Below, piece by piece: positions 7,324 to 17,300 of a stretch of DNA of 21,146 nt. Each line of letters starts with the position of its first letter. Within the stretch, counting starts at the first letter, position 1. The stretch is from a virus: positions 1 to 21,146 of IMG/VR virus record IMGVR_UViG_3300028393_000384. One strand, 5' to 3'. Below the pieces are notes generated by a model. That model worked only from the letters and a program-made list of their open reading frames with translations. It searched no databases and was not told the origin of the DNA. The translations under genes and the position numbers were made by a program.

Positions 7324-10300
7324 ATGGCCGATTTTAAAATAGCAAGAATTAGATATACCTGGAAAGGTGCTTGGGTTGGCACGACTTCTTATGTTAAAGA
7401 CGATGTTGCCAACTACGGCGGCAAAACATATGTCTGTATGGTTACACATACTTCGTCTTCAACTTTTCTACCAGACTTAACAGCAACAACTCCAAATTGG
7501 AGATTGATGTTTGATGGGTACACTTGGAGAAGCACGTGGGCTATCAGTACACTTTATAATCCTGGCGATATGGTACGCTATAATGGTATAGTTTATCGTT
7601 GCTTAACGAGCCACACCAGTAACGCATTAATACAAAATCAAATATCAACAGTTCCTGTTGTAGGTCTTGATAACGTTACAGGACTTGAAGCAGATCAAGC
7701 CAAATGGGAAATTGTTGCTAAAACACATGCTTGGCAAAATACATGGTCAATCAACACTCGATATAAAGTAGGGGATATTGTCAAGTACGGTGCTATAGTT
7801 TATAAATGTAATACTGCACATAACAGTGCGGCCTCAACAAGCTCGGGTTTAGAAGCACATTCGTCTTATTGGGATGTAGTGTTACAGCAATCAGAATACA
7901 AAACTGATTGGACTGCTAGTTATCGATATAAAGTAGGGGATATTGTCAAGTGGGGTGGTACACTTTGGAAATGTAATACACAACATACGTCTAATACATT
8001 TGCAATTGACTTAGGTAACTGGGCAGTATATCTAGATGGATTACAGTACGAATCAAACACATGGGTCAATAGTACTATCTATCAAGAAGGCGATGTTGTT
8101 GGATATGGAGGTTACAAGTATCGTGCAATTCAGAATAATGTGGGCCAAAATCCAGTTATTGCCACTGCATATTGGAGTACTGTAACACAAAATTACAACT
8201 TTCGTGGCGACTGGGCCGCAACATATTTGTTACAACCCGTAAATTATCTAGTTGGTGATGTAATTAGATTTAATGGATATTTGTATACAGCTATATTAGA
8301 TAACACAAACGTAAAACCTCCTAACGGTACATATTGGCAACAACTTAATTTAGGACATGCGTGGCGTGGCGTTTGGCAACAGGATACATTTTTAGCACCT
8401 GTTGAATACCGTCTTGGAGATTTGGTAACATTTGGTTCGCATACATACAATTGTATTTTAACTCATGTTGCTGACAGTACACTTAAAAGACCAAATCAAG
8501 GATCTGGTGCTGTATTCACCGTGGTCAAAGACGGCACTACAGCATATGCAAGTGTTACAGTAACAACTGCTGGTACTGGATACTATGTAGGACAGCAAAT
8601 TGTAATTTTAGGAAGTAGTTTAGGAGGAGCAACTCCGACTAATGATATTACACTCACTGTGTATACTATAAATGTTAGTAAAGGAATTACTGCTGTAACT
8701 TTTTCAGGAACTGCAACCGGTGGTGCTGGCAGCACAACTGGATTAACTGACCCGCTGATAGCACAGAATTATTGGGAAAATTATGTGTTGGGTAATCCTA
8801 ACAATGTAATGACTACACCTGGTGATACAGTTTGGTATAATAATAGTGCAACTGCAAGATTGCCTGCGGGAACTGATGGACAAGTATTGAGAGTATCGGG
8901 CACAAATATTCAGTGGACTACATTTGGAGCAATATTCCCCAAAGTATATTATGTGGCAACATACGGAACTGATCTCGCTGGATATGGTTTAACATTGGAT
9001 AAACCTTATCGAACAGTCAAATATGCATGCGATAACGTGCCCTCAAATTCAACTATTTTTATTAAAACTGGAATTTATTCAGAACAACTTCCTATCACTA
9101 TTCCTGCTGACGTGGCATTAGTGGGCGATGAATTACGCGGAACAGTTATTCAACCAGCCAGCGGCTACACTGGCAGCAACATGTTTTATGTTAGAAACGG
9201 AACTGGTATTAGAAACATGACCTTACAAGGCTTAACTGGTACGCTGGGCCCATTTAACAGTTATCTAACCAAACGACCTAGTGGCGGGGCTTATGTTAGT
9301 TTAGATCCACTTGGAGCTACCAATCCTGCTGCTCAAATTACCAGCAAAAGTCCCTATGTACAAAATGTAACTGCACTTGGAACTGGTTGCGTTGGACTTA
9401 AGATTGACGGTGACCTTCATGGCGGCGGAAACAAATCCATTGTGGCCAACGACTTTACAATGGTCATAAGTGATGGTATTGGAGCATGGGTAACTAACAA
9501 AGCTCGTTCTGAGTTGGTTAGTGTCTTTACATATTATAATCATATTGGATATTTGTGCGAAAACGGCGGAAAAATTCGTGCTACAGACGGAAATAACTCA
9601 TACGGTGATTACGGTTCAGTGTCTGAAGGTACTGCGGCAGATGAAATTCCAATTACAGGCACTGTAAATAACATTGCTACTCCAGCAACAATTGGATTTG
9701 TATTTTGCGATGGACAAAATGTATTAGGATTTGAGTACGATAATGCTGGAAAAAATTACAATAGTAGCACTACATTTAGTATTACTGGTACAGGCTTGGG
9801 TGCAACTGTAAGTTCAGCTGTAGTTAGAAACGGCGGCGTCATGGAAATACGATTAGTTGACCCGGGTACTGGAAATAGTGCAGGCGGCAGCGGTTATTTA
9901 AATGTAGTGAATAATGCACAAGTTGGGTATGCTTCAAATGGCACCATTTATTTGGCACAAAGTGATTCTAATGCATCTGTTAATTATGTTGGATTACGAA
10001 TTGTTATTATAGCAGGCAAAGGTGCAGGACAATATGGTTATATTCAAGCATACAATGCAACAACTAAGATGGCAACAATTTACACAGAAAGCACACAAGT
10101 TTCTGGATGGGATCATGTGGTTACTGGAACAGCCGCTGTTGATTTAGATACCACTACCCAATACAGTATTGAGCCTCGCGTTACATTTTCTACACCTACA
10201 TCTGGTACTTTAGCAAGAGCCCGTGCAGTAGTTGTTTCAGGAAGAATTTCTAAATTTAGAATTATGGATCCAGGATCAGGTTATGCATCAGCACCTACAA

Positions 10301-11301
10301 TTGTAATAACTGATCCTAATCGAGGCGATCCAGTATCTTATGTTGTTCGAATAGGTAACGGTGTATTATCAACTCCTAATTTTTCAAGCCGCGGAACTAA
10401 TTATCTAACAGCATCTGCTACCATATTAACAGGTACTGGATATGCAGATGCATATCAATACGGATCTTACTTGTATGTTAATAATTTAACAAATATTCCT
10501 GGCCCTGGTGCAAATATTACTATAAGTGGCAATCCAACAAATGCAACCAACTACCGGTTAGTATCAATTGATAATATATCAGGAGCTGGCCCTTATGCCG
10601 CTCGGATACAATTGAATCCAACATTAGATTTGGCATATGCACCTGACCAGGGCAATGGTTTGGTATTTAGAGTAAACTATAGTCAAGTTCGTTTGACTGG
10701 ACACGACTTTTTGGAAATAGGTACTGGAAATTTTGCAACCACCAATTACCCTAATCAAGATATAACCACAATTAAATCTGGACACCTTGCAGCTGAATTT
10801 GGAGGCGGCCGCGTATTTTACACTGCTACAGACCAAGACGGCAACTTCAGAGTTGGAACATTATTCAAAGTTGAACAAAGCACCGGAATTGCAACATTGA
10901 ATGCTAGCTTCTTTAATTTGTCTGGCCTAACACAGATAAGTCTTGGTGCCATTGTGTTGGGTGGTACCAGTGCAACTATTACAGAAATATCAACAGATGC
11001 AACATTACCTGCTAACTCAGATGGAGTAATTGTTACTCAACGTGCAATCAAATCGTATATTGCATCTAGAATTGGTGGTGGCGGAGCTAATTTGTCAGTC
11101 AATGCAATAACAGCAGGTTTTATTAGTATTAGTAACAGCACAACTGGTGGTGTAGTAAATCAGAACATACAAAATACACAAGGTTTTGATCCAGTGACAG
11201 GTGCCGCATATGCAATTGGATTTAAAAGCAAAGTATTATTCACAGGCGGTGTCGACGGACACATGTTAGCAAGCTCGTATTTTATAGCGAGTATGCGTTA
11301 A
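7324..11301 (+). CDS. Giant phage tail-fibre/adhesin: seven CBM5/12-like repeats, beta-helix, conserved C-terminus (1325 aa)
   Basis: Residues 13 to about 490 hold seven repeats of the form 'W-x(6-9)-Y-x-x-GD-x-V-x-Y-x-G-x-x-Y-x-C', which is the plan of carbohydrate-binding modules of families 5/12. Next is GDTVWYNNSATARLPAGTDGQVL, a linker common in phage fibres. From about 541 (YYVATYGTD) to 765 runs a pectate-lyase-like right-handed beta-helix, with TIFIKTGIYSEQLPITIPAD, VGDELRGTVIQP and ANDFTMVISDGIGAWVTN. A beta region with PGSGYASAPTIVIT (983 on) follows. The last 200 residues (VRLTGHDFLEIGTGN, GRVFYTATDQDGNFRVG, FNLSGL, TQRAIKSYI) form a domain shared with the next gene. Repeat 7 is interrupted by an 86-residue module (393-478). 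No catalytic residues are recognisable, so binding rather than cleavage is inferred. The ribosome site is weak (AAGAG). Confidence 0.85.
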   Translation: MADFKIARIRYTWKGAWVGTTSYVKDDVANYGGKTYVCMVTHTSSSTFLPDLTATTPNWRLMFDGYTWRSTWAISTLYNPGDMVRYNGIVYRCLTSHTSNALIQNQISTVPVVGLDNVTGLEADQAKWEIVAKTHAWQNTWSINTRYKVGDIVKYGAIVYKCNTAHNSAASTSSGLEAHSSYWDVVLQQSEYKTDWTASYRYKVGDIVKWGGTLWKCNTQHTSNTFAIDLGNWAVYLDGLQYESNTWVNSTIYQEGDVVGYGGYKYRAIQNNVGQNPVIATAYWSTVTQNYNFRGDWAATYLLQPVNYLVGDVIRFNGYLYTAILDNTNVKPPNGTYWQQLNLGHAWRGVWQQDTFLAPVEYRLGDLVTFGSHTYNCILTHVADSTLKRPNQGSGAVFTVVKDGTTAYASVTVTTAGTGYYVGQQIVILGSSLGGATPTNDITLTVYTINVSKGITAVTFSGTATGGAGSTTGLTDPLIAQNYWENYVLGNPNNVMTTPGDTVWYNNSATARLPAGTDGQVLRVSGTNIQWTTFGAIFPKVYYVATYGTDLAGYGLTLDKPYRTVKYACDNVPSNSTIFIKTGIYSEQLPITIPADVALVGDELRGTVIQPASGYTGSNMFYVRNGTGIRNMTLQGLTGTLGPFNSYLTKRPSGGAYVSLDPLGATNPAAQITSKSPYVQNVTALGTGCVGLKIDGDLHGGGNKSIVANDFTMVISDGIGAWVTNKARSELVSVFTYYNHIGYLCENGGKIRATDGNNSYGDYGSVSEGTAADEIPITGTVNNIATPATIGFVFCDGQNVLGFEYDNAGKNYNSSTTFSITGTGLGATVSSAVVRNGGVMEIRLVDPGTGNSAGGSGYLNVVNNAQVGYASNGTIYLAQSDSNASVNYVGLRIVIIAGKGAGQYGYIQAYNATTKMATIYTESTQVSGWDHVVTGTAAVDLDTTTQYSIEPRVTFSTPTSGTLARARAVVVSGRISKFRIMDPGSGYASAPTIVITDPNRGDPVSYVVRIGNGVLSTPNFSSRGTNYLTASATILTGTGYADAYQYGSYLYVNNLTNIPGPGANITISGNPTNATNYRLVSIDNISGAGPYAARIQLNPTLDLAYAPDQGNGLVFRVNYSQVRLTGHDFLEIGTGNFATTNYPNQDITTIKSGHLAAEFGGGRVFYTATDQDGNFRVGTLFKVEQSTGIATLNASFFNLSGLTQISLGAIVLGGTSATITEISTDATLPANSDGVIVTQRAIKSYIASRIGGGGANLSVNAITAGFISISNSTTGGVVNQNIQNTQGFDPVTGAAYAIGFKSKVLFTGGVDGHMLASSYFIASMR
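7758..7786 (+). repeat. 29-nt exact direct repeat, copy 1
   Basis: This 29-base stretch, beginning TCGATATAAAGTAGGGGATA, recurs exactly at 7923-7951 with a spacing of 165 nt. It encodes the RYKVGDIVK core of CBM-like repeats 3 and 4. Identity at every base, including silent positions, points to recent duplication or gene conversion between adjacent modules. Confidence 0.95.
7923..7951 (+). repeat. 29-nt exact direct repeat, copy 2
   Basis: This is the second copy of the repeat at 7758-7786, in CBM-like repeat 4. The flanking codons diverge on both sides. Confidence 0.95.
8500..8757 (+). other. 86-residue module inserted in CBM-like repeat 7
   Basis: The segment GSGAVFTVVKDGTTAYASV...GTGYYVGQQIVILGSSLGG...NDITLTV, then FSGTATGG, lies between HVADSTLKRPNQ and the closing YWENYV of the repeat. 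The matching repeat of the next gene runs straight from CILAHTGATGNRPDNDT to YWNQLAGG. It is a beta module of the kind seen inserted in other marine phage fibres. Confidence 0.65.
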
Positions 11302-11309
11302 TAACAATT

Positions 11310-11317
11310 GATAAATA
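11310..11317 (+). promoter_or_regulatory. T4-late-type promoter candidate before the 2929-aa gene
   Basis: GATAAATA at 11310-11317 matches the T4 late -10 element at seven of eight positions. It lies in the 42-nt gap between the two giant genes, 26 nt before the ATG and ahead of GGAG at 11334-11337. Its intergenic position makes it a better candidate than the intragenic ATAAATA sites. Confidence 0.5.
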
Positions 11318-11343
11318 TTATAAAGTTAATTTTGGAGTAGAAA

Positions 11344-14300
11344 ATGGCAGAATTTAAACTAGGTAGAATTAGATTTGTATGGAAAAATACATGGGTCGCC
11401 GGCGGCACTACCTACATCAAGGATGACGTAGTAAGATACGGCAGTAAAACTTATGTTTGTATATTAGGACATACTTCTACTTCTAATTTTTATACAGATT
11501 TAACATCAAATTGGCAACTGGCCGCAGACGGTCAAGCCTGGTTAGGAACGTGGGTAACAGGCGGAACTTATTATAAAGTAGGTGATACTGTTACATGGGG
11601 CGGTCAAGTTTATATTTGTAAAACAGGTCATGCTAGCCAAACATATCTTGAAGATGATCAAGCCAAGTGGGAATTATTTGCCAGTGCATTCAACTGGTTA
11701 GGTACCTGGGCAATTAGCACATATTACAAAGTTGGCGACATTGTCAAGTACGGTGCAACAGTTTATCGTTGCAAAACCAGTCACACCAGCAATTCATCTG
11801 CAACAACATTAGGCGGCGGATTAGAAGCTGATCAAACCAAGTGGGACATTGTTAATCAAAGTTTTGATTACAAAGGAACTTGGGCTGCCAGCGGAACACG
11901 TTACAAACTTAACGATGTTGTTAAAGAAGGTGCGGGACTTTGGATTTGTATAGGCGTTAACGTATCCGCTGCCACTTGGGCCGCTGATAGTGCTTACTGG
12001 GCCCGCTTTGTTGAAGGTTTAGAATTCATGAGTACGTACAGCACTTCTGTAGCGTATTTTCCAGGAGACGTTGTAACATACGGCGGATACAGCTATGTGT
12101 CAGCAACTAACAATACAAATCGTATTCCAACAGCTTATACTGGATCAGACTGGAATATTTTAAGTACTGGATTTAATTTCCGAGGCGATTTTTCAACAGG
12201 TACTGCATACAAAGTAGGCGATGTTGCGAGACTAAATGGATACACATACCTAGCAATACTTGACGGGACAAATCATCAGCCACCAAACTTAACATATTGG
12301 GAGCAGTTAAATCCAGGGTACAAGTGGATGGGTACATGGACAACTGCCAATTATGTTCTTGGAGACAGTGTTCGTTACAACAACAGTTCGTATGTTTGTA
12401 TATTGGCACATACCGGTGCAACTGGTAATCGTCCTGACAATGATACATTGGCCACTTACTGGAATCAACTGGCAGGTGGTGTTGAAACTTCAGTACTAAC
12501 TACGCAAGGTGATTTGGTATATTATGGTGGTGCAGGCCCAGCAAGATTGCCAATTGGTACTGACGGCCAAGTACTAACAGTAAGCGGGACCAATTTGGTA
12601 TGGAACACATTTGGTGATATCGCCGATATTTATTATGTTGCCACTACAGGAACTGATGTAACCACCAACGGTCAAGGCACTACTTTAGACAAACCTTTTA
12701 GAACAATTAAATTTGCATGTGATACAGTGGCAGCAGGCACAACTTATCCAATTGCCAACACTAGATTAGTTGCCAATACTAATTTTTTAACACGCGAAGT
12801 AGCTCAATTTATTGTTTATAATAAAACCAACAGTGTTTCTCCATATCTTCCAGGTTCAGTTATTGACATAACAAAAACTATTCGCGATTCAAAGTTGATA
12901 TTAGATGCTATCAGCCAAGATTTGATACGTTCTAGCAACGCCAATACTGTGGCTGTGGCACAATCATATTTTGCAACACCGACGACTTTTTACAATGCCG
13001 CAGTCACTTCAGACATGCCATTCTTTCTTCCGGCGTTAACATATTTAAAAACATTGGTTACAAATGCTATTAATAAAACAACACCAGCAAACAATTATCA
13101 AACATTAACTAGCTTTAGCCCAGTTGTGACTCAAGTAACTTCGGGCGGAACTGCTGAAGTTGGATCATTAACTGCTCTTAATAACTTGCTTGACATTGTT
13201 ATCAATGCACTTACAGCTTCCAGTACAGCTGGTATTCCTTTGCCAACAACTGGTCAAACAAGCACAATTTTTGTTAAGACAGGTACATTCAGTGAAATCC
13301 TTCCAATCAGTGTTCCAGAAAATACTGCAATCGTTGGTGATGAATTACGCGGAACTATTATCCAACCAACAACTGGTTATACTACTAGCAACATGTTCTA
13401 CATGCGTAATGGAACGGGTTTACGTAACTGTACACTACAAGGGTTGAACGGTACTCTTGGCACTGCCAACAGTTATGGCACACAGCGTCCAACAGCGGGT
13501 GCTTATGTTAGTTTGGATCCAGGTGCAGGACCTGATGATCCTAGTGTATGGATCTACAAACGTAGTCCGTATATACAAAACGTAACAACATTTGGCACTG
13601 GTGCAACTGGTTTAAAAGTTGACGGATCATTACACAATGGCGGAAACAGAAGTATTGTTGCTAACGATTTCACACAAGTTATTAATGACGGTATTGGTGC
13701 ATGGGTAACAAATAATGCACGCTCAGAATTAGTATCAGTTTTCTCTTACTATGCACATATTGGTTATCTAAGCGAGAACGGTGGCAAAATACGTGCCACA
13801 AACGGAAATAACTCCTATGGAAAATATGGATCTGTTTCTGAATATGTGGATACTACAGAAACAGCAATCACAGCCAAAGTTAATAACCGTGCGTCACAAG
13901 CTCAAGTTGCCTACACGTTCACAAACGCCAGCTCCATATATAGATTAGAATATAGTAACGCAGGTAATGCATATCCAAACACTGGAACTACTTTTGCATT
14001 CAGTAGTGCCAACGGAATCAATGCTGCCGCAGTTGGAGACGAAGTTAGAGACAATGCAGTATTTGAAAACAGAATGTTGACCACTGGTGCAGGATATGTA
14101 ACTATTACAAATGTTGCACAAAGCGGAAGCACAACAGGAATAACAATTGCGGCATCAGACGTGGCAGTAAGTGGAGCATATCTAGGAATGCGTGTTATTA
14201 TTGCATCTGGATTAGGCGTCGGCCAGCAAGGATACTTTGTGTACTATAGTCAAGGTACAAAAATTGGTGTTGTTGCAAAAGAAAGTTTTACAGCAATTAC

Positions 14301-17300
14301 TGCAACTCAAGTGATTGCTTCAGGTGCTAAGATTGTAGTTCCAAGCACAACTTCTTTCTATGTTGGTATGCCTCTTGCATTTACCGGAACCACAATTGGC
14401 GGTTTTTCATCAGCGGGTGTTGTGTATTATGTTCAAGCAATTGTGTCAAGCACACAAATTGCTATTACTGCAAGCCCAGGCGGCCTAGTAATTGCAAGCG
14501 GCCTATCTGATGCAACTGCTAGCACTATGATTATCAATGCGGCTGGTTGGGACCACATAGTCGTTGGAACAGCCATTCAATCAGTATTGGATTCCACAAC
14601 AACTTATGTTATTGAACCAAGAGTTACATTCACTGCACCAGCATATGCAACAACAGCACGTACCGTACCAACAGGCACATGGAGTTCAACTACATTTGCA
14701 AACGGACGTTTTGTTGCAGTTGCAAACTCAGCAGGTGTATCTGCTTACAGTGTAGATGGTATCAACTGGACAGCAATGACAGGACTTTCTAGCTCTGCGT
14801 TCAACAGTGTGACGGCCGGTGCAATTAGTACAACCACTTACTTTGTAACAGTGGCCAGCGGAACCAGTTCTACCGTAGCATACTACAGCACAAACGGCAC
14901 AAGCTGGACTGTTATGACAAGCCTGCAAGCTGCAAATTGGTCAGCTGTAGCGTATGGTAACAGCAGATTTATTGCTATATCAAACGGAACAGCCAGTTCA
15001 TATAGCATAAATGGAACAAGCTGGAATGCAGGCGGATCTCTTGTTAGCAACCCATGGACTGGTATTGCGTACGGCACAGGCCCAGGGTTATTTGTAGCAA
15101 TTGCTGGCGGAACATCATTATCAACCGCAGCCGCATACAGTGTGGATGGAGTGTCTTGGACAGCAAGTACACTTCCACAAAGTGCATACTGGACAAGTAT
15201 TTCTTGGGGTAACGGAAGATTTGTTGCAGTGGCACAAGGTGGTCAACAAACTGCATACAGTACTGACGGTATTAATTGGACTACTCCCACAACATTATTA
15301 CCAGCAATCTATGCTTGGAAAAATGTTGCATACGGTCAAGGCACATTCCTTGCTACTGCAAGTACATTAACTCCTACTATTACTGCGGCATATGCCAACA
15401 GTAATCAAATTCAGTTGAGTAGTTCAGCAGGTATGGCAACTGGTCAAACTTGGATTCCTACAGCCGTAACACAGAGCACAACTGCCACTGCGGCTGTTAG
15501 CACATTTGCAAGTCTCAGTAATACTTCAGTTACTGGAATTGCTGGTGCTTTAAATGTTCTTTCTCCAGGTATGGTTAATCAAGGTACTATTACAACTGGT
15601 ATGATTATTGGTGGAAACGGTAGTGGAAACAACGTAGCATCTGCACAAAATATTGCAATTACTGGTGCAAGTAATACCTCTGGAACAGTAACATTAACAT
15701 TTAATGCACAAACTGAAGCATTAAGTGGAGTTACTACTACTGGTACAGCTGGACAATTTGCTTGCACAGCAACAACTGCACCGTTGATTGCAGGTCAAAC
15801 AATGACACTTAGCGGCACATTGGGTGGTGTTACAATTACTGGTTATAGTACTCCAACCACTTACTTTATTTTACAGACTAACGGGTCAACAACATTCCAG
15901 TTAGGAGGCGGAACCGCTGCCGCTGGACAAACATTTACCACTACAGGTACTACTACTTTAGGTATGGCATCTACTACTGGTTTAATAGCCGGACAACGTG
16001 TGTATTTTACTGGTGCAAACTTGGCAAGTGTTGGACTTATTCCAAATGTAACTTATTATGTACTATCAGTAATTGCTAGCACTTCTATTACACTGAGTAC
16101 TACAGCCAACGGACTTGCTGTTACTTTCTTAACAGGCACTGCCGCAACCAGCGTATACGTATATGAAATTGGTGTTGGTGTTGTAACTACAGCAGGTACT
16201 CCAACTGGATTAAGTTACACATATTACAAAGCAATTCCGTTTGCACTTGGACAAAGTATTTCGGTACAAGGTGTAACTCCAATCACTTATAACGGAAACT
16301 ATAATGTTACTGGTTTGCCAACAACAACTAGTGTGCAGATGACTAATGCGGCCACTACACTACAAACATTAACAGGTGTGGTAATTACGGGTACAGGCGG
16401 CACATTTAGTTGTACATCTGCAACGTTGCAAATTGGACAACGTCTTGTTATTAGCGGAACTTATGGCGGTGCAGGTTCAATTAGTGGATATACTGATCCA
16501 ACTACATACTATATCATAGCTACTAACGGTACAACAACATTTACATTGTCTACATCGTTTGGCGGAACTGCTATAACAACCACAGCAGGTACTCCGACTG
16601 GATTAACTTACACATTAACCAGCACGTTTGTTGGTGCAGGTGTAGTGTATTCTAATCAACTATATGTTACTGGATCAACTTCTTTTACATCAACTGCATC
16701 AAGTGCTAGTTCTACATCACTAACAATTGGCGGCACTGTAACTGGAACTGTTGCAATTGGTCAGGCACTTACTGGAAATACATTCAGTAATACATATGCT
16801 CAAGTAATGCCAGGTAATGCAGGAACATCTAATTTGAGTCTTGCAGGTATTACAGCTGGAACTCCAGCGGCTGGCATGTATATTGGTGGCCCGAACATTC
16901 CAACAACAACTTCAATTAGTGCAGTGAATTCAAGTACATTCTTTGCTGCCATTGCAACAGGTACAGCAGTGACATTTACTGGTAGTATTGCACCAAATAC
17001 TGCATTGAATGGATCGGCTGCTCTTGGCGGAACATTGTCAGTATCCACTGTCCCAAGCGGCAGTGGTATTGTGGTAGGTTATGTATTGAGTGGAACAGGT
17101 GTAGTGGGCGGAACTTATGTTGCAGCCAACTTAACAGGCACTGCTACAAGTAATCCAAGTACATGGACTGTGAACATTAGCCAAACAGTTGCAAGTACAA
17201 CTATTACAGCTACGCCTGTAGTACTAAACGTATCAGGTGTTGGTGTTGGAACAGTTGTTCCTGGATCGGTTCTTTCCTGGACTGGTGGATTTGTTGCACA

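Larger units (their letters stand above)
7360..8775 (+). repeat. Seven CBM5/12-like repeats in the 1325-aa protein
   Basis: The repeats start at YTWKGAW, YTWRSTW, HAWQNTW, EYKTDW, QYESNTW, NFRGDW and HAWRGVW. Each then has Y-x-x-GD-x-V (GD is DD in the first) and a Y/W-x-C or Y-x-A strand, and closes on a Trp such as NWRLMF, KWEIVA, YWDVVL. Repeats 1-4 and 7 carry C-x3-H (CMVTH, CLTSH, CNTAH, CNTQH, CILTH); repeats 5 and 6 do not. Repeat 7 is split by an insert at about 8500-8757 and closes at YWENYV. Confidence 0.8.

Noticed and set aside
13190-13447. An 85-aa plus-strand frame within the 2929-aa gene (also 14564-14755, 15101-15370, 18249-18455)
   Set aside because: They are out-of-frame shadows of conserved, in-frame protein sequence.
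14700-15340. Sialidase activity from the Asp-box motifs
   Set aside because: Asp-box turns mark the propeller fold only. No arginine triad or nucleophile pattern of sialidases is recognisable.
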